A DNA stretch of 18,498 nt from Fervidifonticultor_A octavus_A (lineage in GTDB: Bacteria > Sysuimicrobiota > Sysuimicrobiia > Sysuimicrobiales > Humicultoraceae), in contig JAVKID010000061.1 of the NCBI GenBank assembly GCA_031459655.1, positions 1 to 18,498 on the forward strand, written 5' to 3'. The position numbers were made by a program, and so were the translations under genes. The notes below the pieces were generated by a model. It was not told where the DNA came from and ran no database searches. It saw nothing but the letters and a program-made list of their open reading frames with translations. Positions 6,840-14,011 of the stretch are shown here, in pieces. Each line of letters opens with the position of its first letter. The stretch's first letter is position 1.

Positions 6840-8350
6840 CCGACCGTCCCCCACCCGCCCTCACACCCGACTGGCTTGGCCACCGCGCGTCGGCCCACCC
6901 GGACCGTCCGGCGCTGGTCGCCGGCAGGACCCGCCTGACCTTCCGCGACCTGGACCGCCTGACCCGCAGGACCGCGCGGCAACTGGCCGCGCTGGGCGTG
7001 GCCGAGGGGATGCGCGTGGCGCTCCTGCTGCCAGGCGGGGTGTCCTTCGCGGTGCTGGCCCATGCGCTCGCGCGGCTGGGGACCGTCATGGTGCCGCTGA
7101 ACACGCGGCTGGCGCCCGCCGAGCTCGCCTGGCAGGTGACCGACTCGCGGGCCGAGGTGGTGATCGCAGCCGGCGATGGGATGGCCGATCCGGCCGGCGT
7201 CCGCACCATCGGGCTCGACGCCCTGGCCGCCGCTCCCGACGCCGATGTCCCGCTGCGTGACCGCATCGACCTGAGCGCCCCTCAGGGGATCATCTACACC
7301 TCGGCCACCTCGGGCCGGCCCAAGGGCGTCGTGCTCACCTTCGGCAACCACTGGTGGAATGCCGTGGCCTCGGCGCTCCACCTCGGGCTGCGCCGGGACG
7401 ACTGCTGGCTGGCGCCGCTGCCGCTCTATCACGTGGGCGGTCTGGCGGTCCTGTGGCGCAGCGTCATCTACGGCATTCCCGCCGTCGTCCACGAGACCTT
7501 CGAGCCGGAGGCGGTCAACCGCGAGATCGACGGGGGTCAGGTCACGCTGGTCTCGGTGGTCAGCACGATGCTCCAGCGCATGCTGGAAGCGCGGCGCGGC
7601 CGGCCGTATCCGCCGACCCTCCGGGCCGTCCTGCTCGGCGGCGGCCCCGCGCCGCCCTCGCTCATCGAGGCGTGCCTGGAGCAGGGCGTGCCGGTGGCGC
7701 CCACCTACGGGCTGACCGAGGCCGCGTCCCAGGTCGCCACGCTGCCGCCCGAAGAGGTCGCGGCCCGTCGGGGCTCGTCGGGCAGGGCGCTGTTCCCGGT
7801 CGAAGTGCGGATCGCCCCCCCCGGCGGGGCGGCGGACCGCGGCGGCCCCCCCGCGGAACCCGGTCGGACCGGCGAGATCCTGGTCCGCGGGCCCACGGTG
7901 ATGGCCGGGTATGCGGACCGGCCGGAGGAGACCGCGCGCGCCCTGCGCGACGGGTGGCTCCATACGGGCGACCTGGGTTCCCTGGACGAGGACGGGTACC
8001 TCTATGTGCTGGACCGGCGCGACGATCTGATCATCTCGGGCGGCGAGAACGTCTACCCGGCCGAGGTGGAAGCGGTCCTGCGCAGCCATCCGGCGGTGCT
8101 GGAGGCCGTGGTCTTTGGCATCACCGATGCCGTGTGGGGGGAAGGCGTGGCGGCGGCGGTCACACTGCGCCCGGGCGCATCCGTTCGTGAAGATGACGTC
8201 CGCGGGTTCTGCGCGGGGCGCCTGGCGCGCTACAAGGTGCCGAAGCGGATCTGGGTCGTGGAGGACCTGCCGCGGTCTCCCGGGGGCAAGGTGATGCGCC
8301 GGACGCTGCGCGAGTGGGCCGAGGAGGCCGCGGCGCGGGAGCGGGCATGA
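6836..8350 (+). CDS. menE: o-Succinylbenzoate-CoA ligase (MenE)
   Basis: This 504-residue member of the ANL adenylating family activates o-succinylbenzoate with ATP and CoA. The phosphate-binding loop reads YTSATSGRPKG (154-164), a variant of the usual YTSGTTGxPKG. Further motifs are PLYHVGGL, YGLTEA, LHTGDLGSLDEDGYLYVLDRRDD, the hinge ISGGENVYP, and near the end the catalytic Lys in SPGGKVMRR. Around 7811-7862 a Pro/Gly-rich insert carries runs of eight and seven C bases that could be slip-prone; the frame is intact here. The ATG overlaps the menA stop and the stop overlaps the ubiE ATG. A generic acyl-CoA synthetase has the same folds and motifs, so the specific substrate is inferred mainly from the operon. 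Confidence 0.9.
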   Translation: MTDRPPPALTPDWLGHRASAHPDRPALVAGRTRLTFRDLDRLTRRTARQLAALGVAEGMRVALLLPGGVSFAVLAHALARLGTVMVPLNTRLAPAELAWQVTDSRAEVVIAAGDGMADPAGVRTIGLDALAAAPDADVPLRDRIDLSAPQGIIYTSATSGRPKGVVLTFGNHWWNAVASALHLGLRRDDCWLAPLPLYHVGGLAVLWRSVIYGIPAVVHETFEPEAVNREIDGGQVTLVSVVSTMLQRMLEARRGRPYPPTLRAVLLGGGPAPPSLIEACLEQGVPVAPTYGLTEAASQVATLPPEEVAARRGSSGRALFPVEVRIAPPGGAADRGGPPAEPGRTGEILVRGPTVMAGYADRPEETARALRDGWLHTGDLGSLDEDGYLYVLDRRDDLIISGGENVYPAEVEAVLRSHPAVLEAVVFGITDAVWGEGVAAAVTLRPGASVREDDVRGFCAGRLARYKVPKRIWVVEDLPRSPGGKVMRRTLREWAEEAAARERA

Positions 8351-9165
8351 GCCGCGGTCCCGATCGCCAACCCGACACCCGCGAGGCAGTCGACCGCGAG
8401 GCAGTCGACCGCGAGGCGGTCAGCCGCGGAGCCGGCATCTTGGCCGCGCCTGCGTTCGAGCGGCGCCTGTGGGTGCGCGAGGCGTTCCACAGCATCGCCG
8501 GCCGCTACGACCTGCTCAACACGGTGCTGAGCGGGGGGCTGCACCTCTTCTGGAAGCGCGCAGCGGTCCGTGCGGCTCACCTCGCGCCCGGCGGCGTCCT
8601 GGTGGACGTCTGCTGTGGGACCGGGGACCTCATGGTGCTGGCCTCGCGTCTTCTCGGTCCAGTGGGCCGCACGGTGGGAGTGGACTTTGCGCAGGGCATG
8701 CTGGCGATGGCCTCCAGGCGTCTGCCGGTCGCGCGGCGGGGGGCCACGGCGCTGCTCGTCTGCGCCGACGCTGAGGCCCTGCCGCTGGCGGACGCCTCCG
8801 CCGACGCCGTGACGTTCGCGTTCGGGCTGCGCAACGTCGCCCACCCGGAGCATGCCACGCGCGAGGCCTGCCGCGTCCTGCGGCCCGGCGGCCGGCTCGT
8901 CGTCCTGGACTTCGGCCAGCCCCGTTCTCCTGCCCTGCGGGTGATCTACGACCTCTACTCCCGGATGGTGATCCCCAGGCTCGGGGGATGGCTCTCGGGT
9001 CGGCGAGACGCCTACCAGTATCTCCACGATTCCATCCGGCAGTGGGCCGACCCCGAGACGCTGGCTGAGCTCATGCGGCAGAGCGGGTTCGACCGGGTGC
9101 GCTACCGCCTGCTGACGGGCGGTATCGCCGTGCTGCACGTGGGCGTCAGGCCTACCGGCCGATGA
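8347..9165 (+). CDS. ubiE: Demethylmenaquinone methyltransferase (UbiE/MenG)
   Basis: This is a class I SAM-dependent methyltransferase of 272 residues performing the last step, C-methylation of demethylmenaquinone. It shows the UbiE signature around AGRYDLLNTVLSGGLHLFWKR (51-71), the SAM motif I DVCCGTGDL (87-95), FGLRNV, and RVLRPGGRLVVLDF. The first ~35 residues precede the family core and include a short repeat, REAVDREAVDREAVSR (12-27), made by a 15-base DNA tandem repeat. The ATG at 8347 overlaps the menE stop (ATGA); the ORF stays open back to 8314. The last 14 bases overlap the convergent zinc-ribbon gene. The product is probably a peripheral cytosolic enzyme that meets its quinone substrate at the membrane. 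Confidence 0.93.
   Translation: MSRGPDRQPDTREAVDREAVDREAVSRGAGILAAPAFERRLWVREAFHSIAGRYDLLNTVLSGGLHLFWKRAAVRAAHLAPGGVLVDVCCGTGDLMVLASRLLGPVGRTVGVDFAQGMLAMASRRLPVARRGATALLVCADAEALPLADASADAVTFAFGLRNVAHPEHATREACRVLRPGGRLVVLDFGQPRSPALRVIYDLYSRMVIPRLGGWLSGRRDAYQYLHDSIRQWADPETLAELMRQSGFDRVRYRLLTGGIAVLHVGVRPTGR
8380..8424 (+). repeat. 15-base tandem repeat, three units, inside ubiE
   Basis: The unit CGCGAGGCAGTCGAC occurs exactly twice (8380-8394 and 8395-8409). A third copy with three mismatches follows (8410-8424). The unit is a multiple of three and encodes REAVD, so copy-number change would lengthen or shorten the N-terminal tail of UbiE without a frameshift. Confidence 0.9.
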
Positions 9166-9715
9166 CCTCGGCCACCTTCAGCCGCCCGCCGTCCTGCACC
9201 AGTTCGACGGTCACGAGGCGCGGCACGATGAACGTCGGCTTGAACCCTGTCCACACCCTCAGGTCCACGCTGGCCCCGCCGCAGCGCACCTCGATCCGCT
9301 CGAAGCGGGCCTGCTGCAGGTAGGGCGAGAAGATCGCCCGGGCCGGCATCCCCGGGTGCTCCAGGATCTGCGTGTGCTCCCTGGTCGCCACGTCGGTGAA
9401 TTCCCGCCAGGAGCGGCGATCCCAGTTCTGGGTCACCACGGCGATGTAGGCCATGGCGGCCTGCCGGGCGTCGTGCTGGTGTGGACGTCCGCAGAGCATG
9501 CGGCTAGCGGGAATCAGGAGCAGGAGGATGCAGACCGCGCTGGCGACTCCCAGCGCCGCGTGCCGGGACGCCGGGCGCGGCCGCGGCGCGCGCTCGGGCT
9601 CCCGGCGGGCCACCAGCGTCTGGCAGCCCGAACAGAAGAACGCCTCTCGCGGCCGCAGCAGCGTCCCTTCGGCACCACATCGGGGGCAGCGCACCGGGAC
9701 AGTCATCCCAACCAC
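9152..9715 (-). CDS. Membrane-anchored zinc-ribbon protein of unknown function
   Basis: The protein has 187 residues from a GTG at 9715, or 184 from the ATG at 9706. An N-terminal zinc ribbon has two CxxC knuckles (Cys10/Cys13 and Cys28/Cys31). A basic, Pro-rich linker leads to a single hydrophobic segment (about 54-70), with RRHAAL-type positive residues before it. A ~110-residue C-terminal domain follows that would lie outside if the zinc ribbon stays in the cytoplasm. It has alternating strands and a helix (MAYIAVVTQNWDRRSW) that loosely suggest an NTF2/DUF4878-like fold, but I do not recognise the family. It is the last gene of the - strand operon, 12 bases after the M24 peptidase stop, and its 3' end overlaps ubiE by 14 bases. 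No function can be assigned. Confidence 0.75.
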   Translation of the reverse strand: MVGMTVPVRCPRCGAEGTLLRPREAFFCSGCQTLVARREPERAPRPRPASRHAALGVASAVCILLLLIPASRMLCGRPHQHDARQAAMAYIAVVTQNWDRRSWREFTDVATREHTQILEHPGMPARAIFSPYLQQARFERIEVRCGGASVDLRVWTGFKPTFIVPRLVTVELVQDGGRLKVAEVIGR

Positions 9716-9727
9716 GGCCTCGCCCCC

Positions 9728-10819
9728 TCAGGAGGGCAGGATCCGCACCTCCCGCGGCAACAGGCTGAGTCGCTCGGCCCCCTGCGAGGTCACCACCACG
9801 ATCTCCTCCAGCCGCACGCCGAACTCGCCCTCCAGGTAGATGCCGGGTTCGATGCTGAACACCATCCCCTCCTGCATGGGCGTCTCGTTGGTGTGGGTGA
9901 CGGACGGCGGCTCGTGGCCGGAGACCCCGATGCCGTGTCCGGTGCGGTGGGTGAAGAAGGCGCCAAACCCGGCGGCGTCGATCACCCCGCGCGCCGCGCG
10001 GTCCACGGCCCCCAGCGGCTCCCCGGGCTTCACCGCGTCCATGGCCGCCCGGACCGCGCGCTCCACGGCGGTGTGCACCTGGCGGTAGCGAGGTGAGGGC
10101 TCGCCCAGGTGGGCCATGCGGGTGATGTCGGAGGCATAGCCTTCCAGCCGCCCGCCCAGGTCCACCAGGACGGGCTCGCCCGCGCGCAGTTCGCGGCGGC
10201 CCGTCGCATGATGCGGGTAGGCGGAATTGGGCCCGCCGCCAACGATGACGCCGCCTGCCTGCGTCACGCCCTGGGCGGCGAACGCATCCGTTGCGGCGCG
10301 CGCCACCGCGGTTTCGGTCACGCCGGGCCGGCACGCGGCAAAGGCGGCATCGACCGCGACATCCGCCGTGGCGGCCGAGCGGCGCATCAGGTCGATCTCG
10401 TCGGCGGTCTTGATCATGCGCACCGGGGCCATCACCTGCGATCCCGGGATGAAGGCGCTGTCCGCCCACTGCGCCTGCAGCAGGAGCAGGACATCCGCCC
10501 GCATCGTGTCGCCGACGCAGATCCGCCGCGGCCGGCCAAGCCGCGCCCGCGCCTGCCGCAGGGCGTCGGAGGGTCCCTGGGCGTCGGTGTAGGTGAGGAG
10601 CGGGACGTCCACGTGTCCTCGCGCCTGGCCGGCGTTCAGTTCCGGCACCAGGAAGACCGCGTCGTGGGCGGTGAGGAACAGATAGCAGGGCCGCTCGTCG
10701 GCATGCGGGGTGAAGCCCACCAGGTAGAAGAGGTCGTCACCCGGCGGCAGGCTCAACAGGTCCACGCCCGCAGCCTGCATCTGGGCGCGGACGCGGGCCA
10801 GGCGGTCAGGGTGCATCAT
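9728..10819 (-). CDS. M24 family metallopeptidase, Xaa-Pro dipeptidase/aminopeptidase-like
   Basis: The 363-residue protein has a creatinase/prolidase-type N-terminal domain (about 1-135) and the pita-bread catalytic domain (about 138-363). The five metal ligands of the M24 family are all visible: Asp220, Asp231, His295 in HRTGHGIG, Glu324 in IEPGIY, and Glu338 in VRLEEI. His204 in YPHH fits the usual substrate-binding histidine. The expected activity is removal of an N-terminal residue next to proline, or cleavage of Xaa-Pro dipeptides, in the cytoplasm. The start is one of two adjacent ATGs (10819 or 10816) behind a GAGGAGGGG ribosome site. It lies 17 bases after the permease gene and is probably co-transcribed with the transporter. 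The frame is open far upstream over the permease genes; that part is a shadow. Confidence 0.9.
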   Translation of the reverse strand: MMHPDRLARVRAQMQAAGVDLLSLPPGDDLFYLVGFTPHADERPCYLFLTAHDAVFLVPELNAGQARGHVDVPLLTYTDAQGPSDALRQARARLGRPRRICVGDTMRADVLLLLQAQWADSAFIPGSQVMAPVRMIKTADEIDLMRRSAATADVAVDAAFAACRPGVTETAVARAATDAFAAQGVTQAGGVIVGGGPNSAYPHHATGRRELRAGEPVLVDLGGRLEGYASDITRMAHLGEPSPRYRQVHTAVERAVRAAMDAVKPGEPLGAVDRAARGVIDAAGFGAFFTHRTGHGIGVSGHEPPSVTHTNETPMQEGMVFSIEPGIYLEGEFGVRLEEIVVVTSQGAERLSLLPREVRILPS

Positions 10820-10836
10820 GCGGGCCCACCCCTCCT

Positions 10837-11679
10837 CTACCCTTTCAACGCCCCGGCCAGCAGGCCCCGGAGGAAGTAGCGCCCCAGGAAGATGTACACC
10901 AGCAGCGTCGGGAGGGCGGCCAGCAGCGCGCCGGCCATCTGGACGTTCCACTCCACGATCTGGCTGCCGGCCAGGTTCTGCAGCGCGACGGTGATCGGCT
11001 GCCGGGCCGGGTTGTTGGTGATGGTGACCGCGAAGAGGAACTCGTTCCACACCGCCGTGAACTCCCAGATCATCACGACGACGAAGGCGGGCACCGACAG
11101 TGGCAGCACCACATGGCGGTAGATGCCGAAGAACCCGGCCCCGTCCATCCGACCGGCCTCGACCATCTCGGTGGGCACCCCCGCGTAGTAGTTCCGAAAG
11201 ATCAGGGTCGTGATGGGGATGCCGTAGACGACGTGGACGAGGACGAGCCCGGCGATGGTCCCGTACAGGCGGACGCCCAGCAGGGTGCTGGTCCACTGCA
11301 AGAACTGCACCAGCGGGATCAGCACGCTCTGATAGGGGATGAACATGCCGAAGAGCAACAGCGGGAAGAGCAGGTCGGCGCCCCTGAACTTCCACTTGGC
11401 CAGGATGTAGCCGTTGACCGAGCCCAGCGCCGCCGCCAGCACGGTGGCCGGGACGACCAGGGTGAGGCTGTTGAGGACGTTGGGCCGCAGCTTCTCGTAG
11501 GCGCGGATGAAGCTCTCGAAGGAGAGGCCCGATGGCAGGTCCCACATCCGGCTCAGGCTGACTTCTTGAAAGGTCTTCAGCCCGTTGATGACCAGCACGT
11601 AGACCGGCATGAGGTAGAAGAGGGCGAAGGCCACGAGGACCGCGTAGAGGGCCAGCCGCGCCGGCGCCACCCGCGGCAT
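10837..11679 (-). CDS. Sugar ABC transporter permease, MalG-like (CUT1)
   Basis: This inner-membrane permease of 280 residues has about six hydrophobic helices, starting with one at 8-30. The EAA loop that docks the ATPase is clear: EMVEAGRMDGAGFFGIYRHV, followed by VLPLSVPA. The C-terminal RYFLRGLLAGALKG is the typical end of the MalG/UgpE type. It starts directly after the stop of the MalF-like permease, and the two would form the heterodimeric channel for the sugar delivered by the binding protein encoded upstream. By similarity of the binding protein, glucose or a related hexose is the likely substrate. Confidence 0.93.
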   Translation of the reverse strand: MPRVAPARLALYAVLVAFALFYLMPVYVLVINGLKTFQEVSLSRMWDLPSGLSFESFIRAYEKLRPNVLNSLTLVVPATVLAAALGSVNGYILAKWKFRGADLLFPLLLFGMFIPYQSVLIPLVQFLQWTSTLLGVRLYGTIAGLVLVHVVYGIPITTLIFRNYYAGVPTEMVEAGRMDGAGFFGIYRHVVLPLSVPAFVVVMIWEFTAVWNEFLFAVTITNNPARQPITVALQNLAGSQIVEWNVQMAGALLAALPTLLVYIFLGRYFLRGLLAGALKG

Positions 11680-12606
11680 CTACCCCTCCGTCCGCATGCT
11701 GTGCCGCAGGTAGGGGATGATGACGCTGCCCACCAGGACCAGCATGACGATGGCGATCGCGGCGCCGTCCGCGAAGCGGTTGCCCCGGAAGGTCGTTTCG
11801 AACATGAAGACGCCCGGCACGTCGGTGGAGAAGGCCGGGCCGCTCCCGGTCATGGCGAAGACCAGGTCGAAAATCTTCAGGGAGATGTGGCCCAGCACGA
11901 TGACGGCGCTGAGCGTCACCGGGTGGAGCAGGGGGAGGATCACGTGTCGGAAGAGCTCCCACTCGTCGGCGCCGTCCACCCGAGCGGCCTCCCACAGGTC
12001 CCCGGGGATCCCTCGCAGCCCTGCCAGGTACATGGCCATCGTGAAGCCCGACAGCTGCCACGTGGCCGCCAGGACCACCGAGAAGATGGCGATGCCGGGA
12101 TCGGTGTACCACCGCGACTGGAACGGCAGCCCGGCGTACTGGAAGAGCAGGTTGACCCCGGTGCTGGGGTTGAGGAGCCACTGCCAGGCGGTGCCGGTGA
12201 CGATGAACGAGATGGCCATGGGGAAGAGGAAGATGCTGCGGAACAGCGACTCCCCCCGGACCCGCTGCTCCAGCAGGACGGCGAGCCCCAGCCCGATGGT
12301 GATGCACGCGGCCAGAAAGGTCGCGGTGAAGACCAGGGTGTTGCGCAGGTCGATCTGGAACCGCGGGGTCTGGAAGAGCGTCAGGTAGTTGGACAGCCCG
12401 GCGAACGACAGATCGGGGACGAAGCTGTTCCAGTGGCTCAGCGAGACGTAGGCGGTCCAGCCGATGAAGCCGTAGACGAAGACGCCGACCGCGGCCACCG
12501 AGGGCAGGATGACCAGGACCGCCAGGATGCGGTCCAGGTCCAGGCGAGGCCGGCCGACCAGGGGAGGGGCGGTGATCGCGCCCCTCCCCGCCGAGGCTAC
12601 TTGCAC
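11680..12606 (-). CDS. Sugar ABC transporter permease, MalF/UgpA-like (CUT1)
   Basis: The 308-residue inner-membrane permease has a hydrophobic first helix at about 28-52 and five further helices. The EAA loop reads DLWEAARVDGADEWELFRHV, followed by ILPLLHPV. WNSFVPDLSFAGLSNY is the usual MalF-type periplasmic loop after helix 1. The start is a GTG at 12606 that overlaps the stop of the binding-protein gene, suggesting coupled translation. The stop is immediately followed by the start of the second permease. No nucleotide-binding subunit is encoded in the operon, so a shared MalK/MsmX-type ATPase from elsewhere must energise it. Confidence 0.93.
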   Translation of the reverse strand: MQVASAGRGAITAPPLVGRPRLDLDRILAVLVILPSVAAVGVFVYGFIGWTAYVSLSHWNSFVPDLSFAGLSNYLTLFQTPRFQIDLRNTLVFTATFLAACITIGLGLAVLLEQRVRGESLFRSIFLFPMAISFIVTGTAWQWLLNPSTGVNLLFQYAGLPFQSRWYTDPGIAIFSVVLAATWQLSGFTMAMYLAGLRGIPGDLWEAARVDGADEWELFRHVILPLLHPVTLSAVIVLGHISLKIFDLVFAMTGSGPAFSTDVPGVFMFETTFRGNRFADGAAIAIVMLVLVGSVIIPYLRHSMRTEG

Positions 12607-13859
12607 ATCTTGTTGGCCACGCAGGCCTGCTGAAGCGCCCGCTGCGCCGCGGCCACGTTCTTGTTGGTCACGAACAGGTTGACGATGTCGTTGAACTGGG
12701 TGGCGAAGCCCTCAGGCGCGGCCGACCCGTGCACTTCGCTGGGGACAAGGGCGTTCTTGACAAAGTCCGCAGCCGACGACTGCAGGTAGGCATCGAACTT
12801 CTTGAGGTCGCAGTCGGTGCGCGCGCAGATCGACCCCTTGAGGGGGTTGAAGGCCTCCTGCCCCTCCTTGGAGCCCGCGACCGTGAGCCAGGCCAGGGCC
12901 TCGGCCCGGTGCGGCGCCTTCTTGGGCAGGCCGAAGGTGTCGGTCACGACGACAAAGACGCCGGCCGTGCCCGGCGCGGGCGCCCAGCCGTAGTCAGCGC
13001 CGGCCTTCCAGCCCTTGGACGTGAAGTAGCCGGCGGCCCAGTCGCCCATGATGTTCATGGCGGCCTTCCGGTCGATCAGCATCTGGGCGGCTGAATCCCA
13101 CGTGCCGGCGGCGTGGTCGGCGTTCACATAGCCCAGGATGCGGGCGTAGGCCTCCAGCGCCTTCTTGACGCCGTCTCCGGTCCAGGGCGTCTTCCCCGTC
13201 CACAGCCCCCGGTAGCCCTCGGCCCCCAGGCTGGCCAGCAGGATGTCCTCGAAGAGGTGGGCAGCCTCCCACTTGTTCTTGTCGCCCAGCGACAGCGGGG
13301 TGATCCCTCTGGCCTTGAGGGCGTCGGCGACCGTGAAGAACTCCTCCCAGGTCTTCGGCGCCTTGAGCCTGTGGTCGTCGAAGATCTTCTTGTTGTACCA
13401 GAGGACGTTGCCCCGGTGGACGTTGACCGGCACCGAGTAGATCTCGCCCTGGTAGGACACGATGTCGATCAGGTCCTTGGGGAACCTGGCCATCCACCCT
13501 TCGCTCTTCCACAGGGAGGTGATCGGCTCCATGAAGCCGGTCTTGACCCAGGTGTCGGTCAGTTCGGCGCCGCCGTGGACCTGGAAGGAGTCGGGTGGAT
13601 CGCCGCCCTGCATGCGGGTCTTCAGGACCGCCTTGGCGTTGGTCCCCGCGCCCCCGGCTACGGTGGCGTTGATGATCTCTACCCCAGGGTTCTGCTTCTT
13701 GTAGATCTGGAACATGGCGTTGAGCCCGTCCGCCTCGCCGCCCGCGGTCCACCAGGAAAAGATCTCCAGCTTCTTGGCTCCCTGAGCCTGGGTACCGGAG
13801 AGTCCCGCCAGGAAGATCGCCAGGGTGAGGAGGACGAGCCAGCGGCTGCACCGGGACAT
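12597..13859 (-). CDS. Sugar-binding protein of ABC transporter (glucose/mannose type)
   Basis: The extracellular binding protein has 420 residues. The chosen start is the ATG at 13859, which has GGGAGG in front and opens a classic Sec signal peptide (MSRCSRW, a hydrophobic core to about residue 20, predicted cleavage near AQG-AKK at 27/28). There is no lipobox, so it is secreted or held by its uncleaved peptide. The mature protein resembles, from memory, the Thermus thermophilus glucose/galactose-binding protein along its whole length: KLEIFSWW, NATVAGGAG, TRMQGGDPPDSFQVHGG (His95), VPVNVHRGNVLWYNKK, MGDWAAGYFTSKG, SKEGQEAFNPLKGSI, and EVHGSAAPEGF. Four cysteines at 345, 350, 413 and 419 in the mature part are unusual and could make disulfides. 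The frame extends 53 codons further upstream, but that part has no signal peptide and crosses the intergenic dyad. Confidence 0.92.
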   Translation of the reverse strand: MSRCSRWLVLLTLAIFLAGLSGTQAQGAKKLEIFSWWTAGGEADGLNAMFQIYKKQNPGVEIINATVAGGAGTNAKAVLKTRMQGGDPPDSFQVHGGAELTDTWVKTGFMEPITSLWKSEGWMARFPKDLIDIVSYQGEIYSVPVNVHRGNVLWYNKKIFDDHRLKAPKTWEEFFTVADALKARGITPLSLGDKNKWEAAHLFEDILLASLGAEGYRGLWTGKTPWTGDGVKKALEAYARILGYVNADHAAGTWDSAAQMLIDRKAAMNIMGDWAAGYFTSKGWKAGADYGWAPAPGTAGVFVVVTDTFGLPKKAPHRAEALAWLTVAGSKEGQEAFNPLKGSICARTDCDLKKFDAYLQSSAADFVKNALVPSEVHGSAAPEGFATQFNDIVNLFVTNKNVAAAQRALQQACVANKMCK

Positions 13860-13926
13860 CGTGGCCTGCCTCCCTTCGCGGTTGGAACTGAGGAGTGTCG
13901 TCCCCTTTCTGCGGTGGGCGCAGCCT

Positions 13927-13979
13927 CTCCTGCCGGGCTCTGCGCCGACCCCGTCCGGTTTGCGCCGGCCCGGCAGGAG
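13927..13979. promoter_or_regulatory. Perfect 12-base inverted repeat upstream of the sugar transporter operon
   Basis: CTCCTGCCGGGC (13927-13938) and its exact reverse complement (13968-13979) flank a 29-base centre. The element sits in the 152-base gap between the divergent binding-protein gene and nth, 68 bases upstream of the binding-protein start. The centre also contains a direct repeat of TGCGCCG (13941-13947 and 13961-13967). It could be a pair of half-sites for a sugar-responsive repressor or a hairpin in the 5' leader of the transporter mRNA. No clear -10/-35 boxes could be picked out in this gap. Confidence 0.5.
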
Positions 13980-14011
13980 CGGCGCTCCCATCCGACGAAT
14001 CGGCGGCGGCG

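Noticed and set aside
9728..12307. 859-residue - strand frame that would join M24 peptidase to upstream sequence
   Set aside because: Only the part after the ATG pair at 10816-10819 is M24. The rest is an out-of-frame reading of the two permease genes.
11113..12633. 506-residue + strand open frame opposite the permeases
   Set aside because: It is rich in Glu, Asp, His, Gln and Arg with no domain. This is the expected antisense of membrane-protein codons.
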